Shown one piece after another: positions 27,974 through 38,270 of a stretch of DNA of 64,000 bases (position 1 is its first letter; every line of letters starts with the position of its first letter). A program made the translations under genes and the position numbers. The notes under the pieces are model-generated. The model had not been told where the DNA came from, ran no database searches, and saw only the letters and a list, made by a program, of their open reading frames with translations. Origin of the DNA: Marvania coccoides (lineage: Eukaryota; Chlorophyta; Trebouxiophyceae; Chlorellales; Chlorellaceae); the NCBI GenBank assembly GCA_963854735.1, contig OY978099.1:2170001-2234000 (forward strand), read 5' to 3'.

Positions 27974-30900
27974 TCGTCTCTGGCCACAAGGGGCAATACA
28001 ATGCGCCCATCACCGACCAGATCGCCGGCATCATGCCAGACACTGAGGACCAGCGCGTGCTTCCCGTGCAAGTCCGCGCCAGACTCCGCGTGAACGCGAC
28101 AGCGGGCGGCGGAGGTGGCGGCGGTGAAGGAGAGAGAGCAGTGCACCCCCCCGTAAGGAATTTCGTAGTGCGCGCCCAAGGCACTGGTGCTCCTGGTGAC
28201 TTTGTGACCATTAGCTCCGCCTTCCCATACGTGGATGCCCTGCATTTCCCGCTGCACCACCCATACGGTGAGCGATGCTGGAAGCCAGAGTGGTTTGGAG
28301 TTCTGAACCATAAGATTACTCCGCGAGGGTACGCTGCGTTCTTCATGCATGACCGAGGGCCCCAAGAACATTGCCTGATCACCTACGGTGGCCGCCTATT
28401 TCAGGAGTGGTGCATCAACCAGTACAGCAGAGTCGAGGCCGACCGCTTACTGTTGATGAGTCTCAACCAAGCTAACCTCCGCACGGATCTCTACGCCAAC
28501 GTGAACAGGGCGGCACAGGCGGGCGCCGAAGACAGCTCCAACTTAGGGCGGCAGTTCATTTTGCCCTCCTCGGTGGTGGGCAGCCCCAGGTACGGCGCCC
28601 ACGTGATGTTATACTTCGTCGTGGTGTAGTTTCGTCTATTGCATGCCCTCTAAACTGAGCCCTGCTTTTTTATATGTGGATGCAGCAACTCTTCCAAGAC
28701 GCCATGGCCATTGTCCGCGCTCTGGGGAAGCCTGGCCTCTTCATTACCATGACATGCAGCCCCATGTGGCCCGAGATTGTGGCCGCCTTGCAGCCGGGAG
28801 AAACTGCGAATGACCGCCCTGACTTGGTCGCCCGCGTTTTCCGGCTCAAGCTCGATAGCCTCCTCAAGTTCATCAAGAGTGGCAAATTCTGCGGCAAGGT
28901 GCTTGGCGTGGTGCATGGGGTGGAGTTCCAGAAGAGGGGTCTCCCCCATGCCCACATTTTGGTCATCCAGTCCCGTGAAGACAAGTTCGCCCACCCCGAC
29001 GAGATCGACGACTTTGCGTGCGCTGAGCTGCCGGACAAAAATGAAGCTCCAGAGCTCCATGAGCAGGTTGTGGCGCAAATGCTGCATGGCCCGTGCGGGG
29101 CTGCCAATCCTGCGTGCCCCTGCAGGGAGAAAGGCAGCGACGGCGTGGCACGGTGCTCCAAGACGTTTCCCAAGGAGTTTCGGGCTGAGACCGACACCAC
29201 CAAGCCTGGCTATCCCCAGTACCGCAGAAGAAATGAGGGCGCTTCCCACCTCAAGTGCGTGTGTTCTAGCTTTCTTCCTGTTCCTTTCATATCTTTTTCT
29301 TCCTTCTTTCTTCCTTCATCTTTCTTATTTAATTACTATTTCTGCCGCCATTCATTTATCCAGGAGGGTGCGTGGGCCGGAAGGGCGCCAGGTGGAGTTT
29401 AACTTCACCAACCAGTGGGTGGTGCCCTACAACAAGATGCTGCTGCTCAAGTACCGCTGCCACATCAACGTCGAGGTTTCCACCTCCGTTTCCGCCGTCA
29501 AGTGCATTTATAAGTACGTGTACAAGGGCCCGGACAGGTTGGAGGTGGCCTTGGTGCAGGCCGGCGCCGAGGCTGGAGTGCGGCCGCCCAGGGACGAGAT
29601 TCAAGAGTACGTAGACAGTCGGTTCTACAGCTCCCCATAAGCATGCTGGCGACTTAACGGATTTGACCTGCACGGCAGAAGCCCACCGGTGATGCGGCTG
29701 GCCATCCACCTAGAAAACCAGCAGCCTGTCATCCTTCCTGAGACTGCCAACCCCGAGGACGTGATTCGCCAAGGCGTAAACACGACTCTTACCGCGTGGT
29801 TTGCCTTTGTGGCGAAGGTGAGGGCCGAGTATGAGGCTGCGCTCGCCAACGACCCTGCCGCCCCCAAGCCGCCCGCCTTACTGTGCACCTTCATGGACGC
29901 ACCCTCCGTCAGCACCTGGAACGCCGGCACCAAGACGTGGAAGGCGCGCATGAATGCCATGAAGTTCCCCCGAGTGGGCAGGATCTACAGTATCGCGCCA
30001 AGCCAGGAGGAGCTGTTTTTTTTTAGGACCCTGCTGTGCCAAGTGAAGGGCGCTGCGAGCTATTCGGAGCTGAGGACCACCATTAGGGGCACCCCCCAGG
30101 CTGTGGTTCACAGTACCTACAAGGAGGCGTGCCGCGCTTTGGGGCTGCTGGAGGACGACGCTGAGTGGCGGCGCTGCATGGTGGACGCTGCTGCCAAAGA
30201 TAGCGCCAAAGCTACCAGGCAGTTCTTCTGCAATCTGCTCAACTACAACAGCGTCAGGGACCCCTTGGACCTGTGGGAAGAGTTCAAGGAGGCCATGGCA
30301 GAGGACTTTTTGTGGCAGGGGCAGCGGGCAAACCCCGGCCGTGGCTACGACGACGACATCTTCGCCCACGCCCTGCGAGACATCGAGCAGCACCTGCAGC
30401 AGTTCCGACATTCCATGGCGAGCTTCAAACTCCCAACGCCCCCTCCCCTCCCTGCGGCTGCCATCATCGATAATGAACGGGGAAAGTACCCAGCCCAGGT
30501 GGAGGCCGCGCGGCGGGATGACATTGTGGCATCCCTGAATGATGATCAGCGGAGGGTGTACGACGCTGTCGTAGACGCCATCCACACCAGGCAACCCCGC
30601 GTGATGTTTGTCGATGCCGTTGGCGGTGCCGGCACGACCCACACCTACACTGCCATTTTGCACGGCGTGCGTGCGAAGGGCAAGATTGCGCTGCATGTGG
30701 CCTCTTCTGGCATTGCGGCACTGCTCCTTTCTGGCGGCAAGACCGCCCATTCCAGGTTTCAGATCCCGGTGAAGGACCTCAACGAGTCTTCTACCTCCTA
30801 CACCTCCACGAGCGATCCCATGGCGGACCTATTGCGAGAGGCAGAGCTGATCGTTTGGGACGAGGCCCCCATGATGCACACGTGGGTGTACGAGGCTGTT

Positions 30901-31924
30901 GACAGGTCGCTGCGGGACTTGGTGAAGCCGCTGGGCCAGGGATTGGAGAACCAGCCGTTTGTGTGGTGGCAAGGTGGTGGTGTTGGGCGGCGATTTCAGG
31001 CAGATTGTGCCGGTCATCATGAGAGGACGCAGGGCTGACAACGTCAACGCCACCTTCAACTAGTCGGAGATCATCTGGCTTCAAGCTCCACCAGAACATG
31101 CGTGTCAACCGCCTTCTAAATGCTGGCGGCCCTGATGCGCAGGCCAACGCCGAGAAGCAGCAGCGCTGGGCAGAGTTCTTGCACAGGGTGGGCAGCGAAC
31201 CTGTGCTGCACGCAGAGGAGGGCGGCGACCACATCACATCCCTTTAGACCTGTGCTGGGGCGGGCGGCATAGATACAGCAGAGTAGAGGGAGTTCATCAC
31301 TGGCAGGGCGATTCTGTGCCCGCTCAACGCTGATGTGGACATGGTGAACTCTTTGGCCAGCGATAAAATCCGGCTGACCAAGGAGGATGGCGCGCCTGCG
31401 ACGCGCAGGGATATGTTGAGCGTTGACTCGGTGGTAGAGCATGAGCAGCGCGAGTACTACCTAAGCTGGATTTACAAGAAGTTGCCCCCATCATTTTGCT
31501 GCGCGACATGTCCAATGGGCTGGCCAACGGCACCAGGCTCATCGTGAAGCAGATTAGTGATACGCTCCTTGAGGCGGTTGTGGCCACTGGGCCGCTCAAA
31601 TGTGACACCGTTTACATTCCTCGGCTCGCCATCACCCCCTCCGACACCGACACGCTGCCCTTCACCCTCCGACGCCGGCAATTCCCTGTGCGCTGCACCT
31701 TCGCCATGACCGTCAACAAGTCCCAGGGGCAGACGCTGGAGCGCGTTGGTGTTTACTTGCCCAATCCGTTCTTCTCGCACGGCCAGCTCTACGTGGCGCT
31801 CTCCCGCTGTGGTTCTCCTGTCGGCGTCTTCATCTTGGTGCCTGGATGCGATGCTGCTGCGAACACCCCCCCTGGCCTGTATCCAAGTAACGTGGTGTAC
31901 AGAGAAGTTTTAATGAATGATTGA
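27974..31924 (+). pseudogene. Helitron Rep/helicase (RepHel), decayed
   Basis: Blocks in order: DALHFPLHHPYGERCW; YGGRLFQEWCINQYSRVEADRL; LPSSVVGSPRY. After a probable intron ending TGGATGCAG at 28,684 come QLFQDAMAIVRALGKPGLFIT, the HUH motif in EFQKRGLPHAHIL (about 28,924-28,962), and a second probable intron (GTGCGTG...ATCCAG, about 29,255-29,361). The KYVYKGPDR Rep-tyrosine region lies near 29,510. A TAA interrupts at 29,638-29,640. The helicase follows: Walker A is VGGAGTTHTY (about 30,618-30,647), lacking the invariant lysine, and Walker B is LIVWDEAPMM. A frameshift near 30,965 precedes LGGDFRQIVPV. Stops follow at 31,061, 31,245 and 31,284. The C-terminus is nearly intact, with FAMTVNKSQGQTLERVGVYLP and HGQLYVALSR. 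The family is certain; it cannot act now. Confidence 0.92.
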
Positions 31925-32065
31925 TATATGTATAGAAGCTGTAAATGAAAAAGCTGCATCTTTTTGTTTTGTTTTTTTTTCACCTTTTTTCCCACCACCT
32001 TTTTCACCTGTAAATGCGCATAGCCACTCGATCATTAATTCGTTTACACCATAAATTCATTGCAC

Positions 32066-32097
32066 AAACCGCAGCGGAGCGCGGGTTTCACTACTAG
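32066..32097 (+). other. Helitron 3' hairpin and CTRR terminus
   Basis: The stem AAACCGC/GCGGGTTT contains one bulged G and an 8-base loop; a CACTA spacer leads to CTAG. Position and form match the canonical Helitron end. Confidence 0.8.
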
Positions 32098-32177
32098 TAT
32101 TATTAAATTATCAAATCATAATGAATATTATTTAACGTATCATACGTAACTTATAATATAAAAAAAATCAGGCAGTA

Positions 32178-32345
32178 GAAAGGGTAGGGGGGGGAGCACC
32201 CGCCGCCGTCAATTTGTTGCTGCTAAAAGATGGGGGGTGGGGGACACTTCAGGCTTGCGGCTGCGCAGCGGCGTATTTTTGGGGGGGGGGGTGGGGGGAT
32301 GGGGGGTGGGGTGGGGGAGTACCACCTCCAACCGCCCCAAATGGT
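32178..32345 (+). other. G-rich stretch with several long G runs
   Basis: Runs of 8 to 12 G's near 32,190, 32,230 and 32,280-32,327 on the + strand could form G-quadruplexes. The complementary open frame (proline-rich) is chance. It lies 260 bp upstream of the RWP-RK gene. Confidence 0.6.
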
Positions 32346-32586
32346 CATTCCTTCCCAGGGTATATTCCCTTTCAAATCCAGGTTCTCATAAGAACTGGTT
32401 TCGACAGTCTCTATCATCATTCTGCGCAACCTCTTTGATGTCACCCCATGGTAAGCAACTCAAGAGTGGTTCAAGTGACGAATTAAACTTCTCCGGCTGC
32501 CCTACATACTAATCTAATTCCTTGCTTGCCTTTGTTCTATCTTTTCAATTTCCATATGACTTCGAGCTGTAACATTAATTCGAGAC

Positions 32587-33271
32587 ATGGCCGATATTTT
32601 GCATGAACCGAATATTCCAAACGTGGAATCGACCCGCACTTCCTGCCGGCGCAGGAGAACAAAGCAGTGAGTTCAACGTTATTGCGAATATCTTAAGAAT
32701 CCAACAATTTTTTGAATTTTTCTCGATCATTATGTCAAATTAATTTTTGATTTCATTGCATGAAAGTGGGCGCTATGCTACGGACATTTCCCAGGAAGAG
32801 ATCCGCAAATATTTCCACATGCCTTTGGATTCAGCTGCCGAAAAACTGGGCCTATGTAAGCACTCTTTCTCTGATGCTTATTAAAAAACCGTGTATATAA
32901 TCAATTCATTAAATAACGCATATTCTTATAATTTACTTTGCAATCCGTGCAGCGCGAACAAAATTAAAACAAATCTGCCGAACGTATGGCATCAAGCGGT
33001 ATGTGTAACATCAAGGTCCCCCGCAGATTTCCAAATATTTCTGTATTGCATTCAACAGTTGATATTATTATGCAGGTGGCCATACCAACAAAGCGATTTA
33101 AATGATAAACGCACTGAGGATTATTTTTGCAACTTCTCCAGTCTTTTAGATGATTACCCTTTCCGAATGATTCAAATAGACGATATTGCTCAGGCGACCT
33201 ACTTGAACGACTCCAGCCAAATGCTGGACAGTATCTCATTAGATCTTGCATTTGAGGAACCCCTGACATAA
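32587..33271 (+). CDS. RWP-RK domain transcription factor, four exons, 136 residues
   Basis: Exons 32,587-32,666, 32,767-32,855, 32,953-32,998 and 33,076-33,271 join in frame. The introns are 100, 97 and 77 nt, with GTGAGT, GTAAGC and GTATGT donors and AAAG, GCAG and GCAG acceptors. The protein begins with a basic patch (CRRRRTKHGR, residues 20-29) suited to nuclear import. The RWP-RK domain follows from about 33: ISQEEIRKYFHMPLDSAAEK, LGL at 54-56, RTKLKQICRTYGIK at 58-71 and RWP at 72-74. The usual RWPxRK ends here as RWPYQQ. The C-terminal 60 residues are acidic (SSLLDDYPF, MIQIDDIAQ). It is a predicted DNA-binding regulator; relatives control nitrogen and gamete programmes in green plants. 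It is short for the family but complete: ATG, stop and all junctions are consistent. Confidence 0.88.
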
Positions 33272-33980
33272 ATGGAGCAGTCATTTTTGTAATCTGCGTT
33301 GCAAAATACAAAACACTAGTCAGTGACACCATGTGCAAGCTTAAGAGCCAATCTCACATTGAGCGTAATGCATGGTGGCCATCATATTCATAGCAATGTT
33401 GCTCTGGCTGATCATAGCAATTGTTGAACAGGAAGAACACGCTTTTGCATGCATGCATATATCTTCATGTCCAATAAGCACCGAGGAATATTAAGCTCAG
33501 TATTTATTATATACGTATGCATTCGTTCGTTGTTTCTTTTGGCAGTTGATGTTCGTATTATCACTTCAAAACCATTTTAATTAGTTCAATTTGCACTTCG
33601 TGCCAGTCTGCTACACGGCATTAGTTGCCCTTTTTGCGGATTTCAAACCTTGTGTATGTATTTAAATGCCCAAAGAACACCGATGATAATTTAAGCTCAT
33701 CTTATTTCACAACAAAAATAAGATTTAAAGAGAGGTGTGTGAACGTGTGGGATCACGAAGCCACAATTCAGGCATTTTTATAGGCTCCAGAAATTATCAA
33801 AAACTACGTCGTGAAAGATTTGATGCAAGCATCAAGGCTTGATTTTTTTTTTCGCTCTATTCCCTACGCTGCAGGCGTGTACACCTTCCCAGCAATTTAT
33901 TGTTGTCAAGTCGAGCGAAAAGATAGCGACTTTTGCTCCAAGTGTTGGTCAGTCGGCAGCCACAAAATATGCACAAATGC
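33272..33980. other. Intergenic with tail fragments of the dimeric repeat
   Basis: 33,470-33,505 (CCAATAAGCACCGAGGAATATTAAGCTCAG) and 33,670-33,735 (ACACCGATGATAATTTAAGCTC...AAGATTTAAAGAGAG) are reverse-orientation ends of the repeat at 39,061. A LINE-like 3' piece (TGCACTTCGTGCCAGTCTGC) lies at about 33,592. No gene seen. Confidence 0.55.
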
Positions 33981-34072
33981 AGTGGCCACTGTGGCTTAAC
34001 TCCCTAGATTAAGTCAAACTTAAGTCTGGCTTATGGTCCTAAGCCTGGCTAAGTCTGGCTTACGATTTTGCG
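33981..34072 (-). repeat. TAAGCC-rich block, inverted partner of 23,371-23,463
   Basis: CCACTGTGGCTTAACTCCC ... GGCTTACGATTTTGCG. It differs from its partner by substitutions and small gaps but is aligned end to end. Confidence 0.7.
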
Positions 34073-34540
34073 GTACTTCAATTTTGTAAAACGACGGTGG
34101 GAGCCCCTTACGACGTTGGGAGACCTCCCCACACACCCTTGAAGCCAATGCGCAAACGTTTTTGGAATGGCTTAAGGATGGCTTACAGAAATGCGAGGGA
34201 AAAAATGACGAACTCGGCACCAACGACGTGTATGATACAGGCACGACAGAATATACTTGAGGCACTTTTTAGCATGGAAACATGTTGCATGGAAGCATGA
34301 TAAAGACGAGGGGAGGTTGAAAAATATCGAATATCATGCTGAAATGAAAAGGAGACAAGACCACAATGGGGTCCCACTCCAAGCTCAGGTGGTTCTCCAA
34401 GCTGCTGTGGGTGGGTGCCCATTGTGCACGGCCATTTTTTACATGAAATATATTTTTACCATGAAATTTTACCATCGCCACGAATCGCGCGAGCCAATTG
34501 AAGATCTTTCTGGTTCATGATGACACGCTTGGCGTGGACG
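34073..34540. other. Intergenic, no gene recognised
   Basis: Overlapping open frames of 70-90 codons on both strands share no motif with any other feature. Nothing to support a gene. Confidence 0.35.
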
Positions 34541-34544
34541 CCAT

Positions 34545-34785
34545 TTTCTTCTTTTTCCCCTTCGAATATTTTTCAGTTTTTGCAGCAAGCTCCGAAGCAG
34601 GTTGCTTCTTTCATTAAAGCCAGCCATGACGCTGGCGAGTAAGAGAAGCTGCGTGTTTGGACAAGCTTTTCTTTTCTTTTCCTTTGTTTTTCTTTTCTCT
34701 GTTTCCCTTAGCGGTTGGTTTTTCTTTGTTCTTTCTTTAGTTATACCATTTTCATTCATCAATCTATTGCTTGCACTCACCTCCT
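34545..34785 (+). mobile_element. 5'-truncated LINE 3' fragment
   Basis: Last roughly 45 codons of ORF2 (FLQQAPKQVASFIKASHDAGE region) and part of the 3' UTR in + orientation. It breaks off at TTGCTTGCACT and passes into the inverted repeat shared with 15.2 kb. Confidence 0.85.
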
Positions 34786-34938
34786 CCTGTTATGCATGCC
34801 TTTAATTTTTGGCGCAACGTTTATTGCGCCCGAATTTTCGCAAATATAGATGAAAGGCGGCGAGAAATTGTTGTCCGGAAAACCCCCGTTTCTTGGACGC
34901 TTTTCTCACCCGTCTTTCCCTACAACTTTGCAGGTAAG
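34786..34938 (-). repeat. Short repeat, inverted partner of 15,203-15,362
   Basis: See the partner. It ends ACAACTTTGCAGGTAAG, which resembles a 3' splice site followed directly by a donor, so the repeat may derive from an exon. A 20-base T run follows at about 34,946-34,966. Confidence 0.55.
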
Positions 34939-35065
34939 CAGCCATTTTTTTTTTTTTTTTTTTTTCAAACCTTTTCCTTTGCCTTTTTCTTGTACAAACA
35001 CCGGGGGGTGTAGAGTTCTGGACCAGATGTTTCTATATTTTTACACATATTGCGAAGTTAACACC

Positions 35066-35360
35066 ACATCTATAGAAGATTAGGAAGATCTTTGATGTGG
35101 TAAAGTATTTGGACGAGGGAAACGTTTGAGTAGGAACAGTGCACCTACTTTAGGCGTCTTTTTACATTTTAGCCATAATCTACAGAAGAATTGGAATCGG
35201 TCTTTGATTGTGGTACACTCGATAAGTGACTGAACGAGGGAAACCTTTATGAGTAGGAACTGTGCACCTACTATAGGAGTCCTCCCCCTGGGGTCTCTTT
35301 AAATCTTATTTATGTTGAGAAATAAGACTGAGCTTAATTATCCTTGGTGCTTATTGGGCA
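35066..35360 (+). repeat. Dimeric repeat, full copy 1
   Basis: Two related monomers of about 100 bp: CTATAGAAGATTAGGAAGATC...(35,066-35,160) and CTACAGAAGAATTGGAATCGG...(35,180-35,285). A common tail follows (GGGGTCTCTTTAAATCTTA ... CTTAATTATCCTTGGTGCTTATTGG). Each monomer contains the hairpin AGTAGG/CCTACT around a 9-base loop. It is non-coding and may be a SINE or a short terminal repeat. Copies at 36.3 and 39.1 kb; fragments at 10.6 and 33.5 kb. Confidence 0.75.
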
Positions 35361-35366
35361 TATAAA

Positions 35367-35478
35367 AAAATCAATTTATTATTCTGCTTGCACTTCGGTG
35401 CCAGTCTGCTATGTTGCCTTCGTTGCTTCTTTGTGCGGACTGTAAACCTGTAATGTATGTATGTATGTATGTATTTTA
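35367..35478 (+). mobile_element. LINE 3' terminal fragment with ATGT tail
   Basis: Last 110 bases of the LINE (TTCTGCTTGCACTTCGGTGCC ... GCGGACTGTAAACCTGTA) followed by an ATGT repeat. It starts directly at the end of the dimeric repeat. Confidence 0.85.
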
Positions 35479-35744
35479 GGCTACAATTTAAATTCTCTCG
35501 GGCATAAAATTGATATTGAATGCGGCGAAATATGCCGAAACACTCAGAAAAGGGCGGCCGGTCCTTGACAGTGGTGGGCCAGTAATAGGGTTGCTGCATT
35601 AGAATTAGCTAAGAAAAAGTATTATAAATTAGAAATAAAAAAATATAAAATATGTATATTTATTTAACCCAACCGTGATATTGTACTTATACCCCAAGCA
35701 AACCTTTTGGGAACGATCGCGGTAAGATGGTTAAGAACAAAATG

Positions 35745-36318
35745 ATAAGAAAAGAGAAAAAGCCCGCGCTAGATGTTTTAGTGCCCCTCGAATTCAATGA
35801 TAGGAGTGTTGTTTTCAAATGGACACTTTCCCGGATTGCGGAGTTCCGGGCGCAGTCAACGCAATCATCACGGGCTCAGCTGTCGGTCCTAGACCCTAGC
35901 CGGCTCCACAGCCTGAGCAGCCGCGCCAACCATCCCCCTCAGTCACACACACACCGGAGCTGCCCGCTCCCGCCGCCAACGCCCCCACTGCGGCGTCGCC
36001 ATCACCGCAGAAGGAACGAATTGTCGTCTATGGCTTGAGGCATAGAGTCAATGACAGCCTACCCACCGCAAGGGGAAGTTTTCGGAATTTTCTCGCAGCC
36101 TCTTGCAAATTGAATCTCTTGATGGCGTGCGTGCTCTAGAGACACTCGTCTCTGACGACCTTTCGGCCGTTCCCGCTCAGTTCTCGACCTTGAATTCCCC
36201 CACACAACCCGAAAAGCGATCTGGTGCACAAAACCCCAACTCCCAGGCTACATCCAGGTGTCCATTGACTACCACGTCGACTACTTGGCCCACCGTGCCC
36301 GCATCGCTCAACGGCAAC
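35745..36318 (+). pseudogene. LINE ORF1 fragment
   Basis: Homologous to 45,680-46,235 of the main LINE: LDVLVPLEFNDRSVVFKWTLS matches LDVLVPREFNDRTVFKWTVS. Frameshifts break it throughout, and it passes straight into a dimeric repeat at 36,324. Confidence 0.8.
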
Positions 36319-36323
36319 ACCAC

Positions 36324-36620
36324 CATCTATAGAAGATTTGGAAGATCTTTGATGTGGTAAAGTATTTGGACGAGGAAGACCTTTGAGTAGAAACGGTGCA
36401 TCTCCTATAGGAGTCCTCATACTATAGGCAACGCCACAAGCTACAGAAGAATTGGAATCGGTCTTTGATTGTGGTATACTCGATAAGTGACTGGACGAGG
36501 GAAACCTTTGAGCAGGAACCGTGCACCTACTATTGGGCGTTCCCCTGGGGTCTCTTTAAATCTTTTGTTTGTAGAGAAATAAGACTGAGCTTAATTATCC
36601 TCGGTGCTTATTGGCCATGT
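36324..36620 (+). repeat. Dimeric repeat, full copy 2
   Basis: Same two-monomer layout and tail as 35,066-35,360. In the first monomer the hairpin is degenerate (AGTAGA...TCTCCT). It sits at the broken end of a LINE ORF1 fragment. Confidence 0.75.
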
Positions 36621-37065
36621 TTTTTCATATGCCGCTCGGCCATGGGTCGCCCATACTGCGCACTCAGATAGTACCCCTATGATTTTTTTCAATCTCGCCT
36701 TGTTTATTGTTATAATAATTCGAGTGGCTACCGATGCTTATTATCGCAGTGCAACTTTTGATAAATGTTTCTCGGCCAACTTGTCCCAATAGTTCAAGTT
36801 CATCACACTTTATTCAGTCTTCGAAAAAGTCTGCGAAAAGCAAAAAGAAAATTTACGACCCGATTGGGGTGAATTTTGTCAATAGTCCATAATTCAAGCA
36901 TTGCGTTATGTGTATATTTTATACGAGGATTTACCTTAACACTAAACATTAAAATTAAGTGACGCGCGTTTTCAGCGCAGTTTCTAGAGACACCCCGCTT
37001 GGTGTCTCATTTGTTTTGTTTACACAAAGGGTTGGGTTTAGGGTTTACACATAAGGACGACAGAG
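36621..37065. other. Upstream region of the 37-kb transferase
   Basis: AT-rich. Bases 36,957-37,022 contain GTGACGCGCG...GTTTCTAGAGACACCCC...TTTGTTTTGTTTACA, which resembles the stretch upstream of the METTL24-like gene at about 25,590-25,665 and may be a common promoter element. Confidence 0.4.
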
Positions 37066-38193
37066 ATGTATTTGCAAGGAAATTTCGAGAAAAAAAACGT
37101 TTCTTGCATTTCTCAAATATTTTTCGTCTTGGGTTGCTCATTTTTTTTTGCGTTTGCTCTGCATGAGACACTTGCCCATAACGCTAGTTTAGTAGTTCGT
37201 CCATATATTCATCAATCTGAAATAGATTCGTGCCCGCGGTATGCATACGTTAAAATTACGACACGAATTGCTGGCCTTGGTCATCGATTTTCAGATCTTG
37301 TTTTTGGGTATATTTTTGCTCGTGAGAACAATTCAACGTTCATTCTTGAAGGCCGTGACGTATTTGGGTTGGATACAAGCCCCAAAGGATTCCCTGTTCG
37401 TAAATATCCTTGGTTTGCTGATTTTTTTGGGCTCTCCTCCATGCTAACAATAGACGACGTCTTGCAGACTCATCCAGGCATTGTGCGTAAATATGTTGAT
37501 GTTTGGGAACATGCACCAAAGTATTCACATGCTTGTGGAGTGATTATTGAAACATGCGATTTGTGCTGCACCGATATTCGCAAAAGAGCATTCAATGAGA
37601 CAAACTGGTGTTTTGTTTCTAAATTTGGAGCATATAATCAAGCCAAGCCATTTTTCAATGCAAAGTTCCACAATTTGATACAGTATCATCCAAAAATTGA
37701 TGCATTTAATGTTAGTAAGGCAGCAAACGAAATCACTATAGCCTGGCATATTAGGATTGGTGATATTGTATTGACACAAGCATCCAACTACGCATTTGTT
37801 AAAAAAGTATTTGATCAATTGCATATCATACTCTCCAATATAAAATACCGTTTATTTATTTTCTCCGATGGTAATCTTGACTGGCGATTTCGACATTTTG
37901 GTCAGTATAATCCTGTTTATGTGAACTATATGGATGAAAAAGATGGTATGTATCACCTCGCACATGCTGATATACTCGTGACATCCGGAAGTAGTTTTGC
38001 TGCAGTAGCAGCTCTTTTGGCCAAGGATGGCAGTATTGTCCTTCAGGCTCGCCCAAAAGAACAAATTTTGGGCGTATATGATTTATACGACCAAGGTTTT
38101 TTAGATGATGATGGAGTTATCTTGAAACCGCCTCTATCTGTGTTAGCTTTAAAAGCTCAAGAACTAGCAATTAAAGCAAATAAAACACCGTAA
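37066..38193 (+). CDS. Fucosyltransferase-like glycosyltransferase 1, membrane anchored
   Basis: 375 codons. Residues 15-32 (SQIFFVLGCSFFFAFALH) are the anchor after a short basic tail. Key motifs follow the order of the GT11/GT23/GT65/GT68 GT-B superfamily: IAGLGHRFSDLVFGY near the start of the domain (68-82), WHIRIGD at 227-233 (the H-x-R-x-G-D box that binds GDP-fucose in this superfamily), a SDG strand at 267-269, and ADILVTSGSSFAAVAALLA at 301-319. Six cysteines between 157 and 182 suggest disulphides. Predicted action: transfer of fucose or a similar deoxysugar in the Golgi. Single exon, AT-rich. It is related to the gene at 41,989, whose corresponding motifs are GLGHAF, HIRRGD and SDILVTG. 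The exact family within the superfamily is not resolved. Confidence 0.72.
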   Translation: MYLQGNFEKKNVSCISQIFFVLGCSFFFAFALHETLAHNASLVVRPYIHQSEIDSCPRYAYVKITTRIAGLGHRFSDLVFGYIFARENNSTFILEGRDVFGLDTSPKGFPVRKYPWFADFFGLSSMLTIDDVLQTHPGIVRKYVDVWEHAPKYSHACGVIIETCDLCCTDIRKRAFNETNWCFVSKFGAYNQAKPFFNAKFHNLIQYHPKIDAFNVSKAANEITIAWHIRIGDIVLTQASNYAFVKKVFDQLHIILSNIKYRLFIFSDGNLDWRFRHFGQYNPVYVNYMDEKDGMYHLAHADILVTSGSSFAAVAALLAKDGSIVLQARPKEQILGVYDLYDQGFLDDDGVILKPPLSVLALKAQELAIKANKTP

Positions 38194-38270
38194 TTGTTAA
38201 ATTTGACAATGTAAATCTAGTTCCTAAGTTATTTTGATAAATCCCACGTACGAAATATGAATATTACAAC

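Larger units (their letters stand above)
27974..32097 (+). mobile_element. Helitron, 5' end missing, 3' end present
   Basis: Rep-helicase coding sequence (27,974-31,924) is followed by a 3' terminus typical of Helitrons: a short GC-rich hairpin at 32,066-32,088 (AAACCGC ... GCGGGTTT) and CTAG at 32,094-32,097, followed by T as expected for insertion between A and T. The 5' TC end is not visible, because an LTR occupies the position where the N-terminal coding region should begin. Confidence 0.85.

Noticed and set aside
27937..31780. Large antisense frames over the Helitron
   Set aside because: They are shadows of GC-rich Rep/helicase coding sequence, which has all the family motifs on the + strand.
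35066..35285. Hammerhead ribozyme in the dimeric repeat
   Set aside because: CTGAACGAGGGAAAC and GATGTGG looked suggestive, but the CTGANGA and GAAA core is not formed in any copy.
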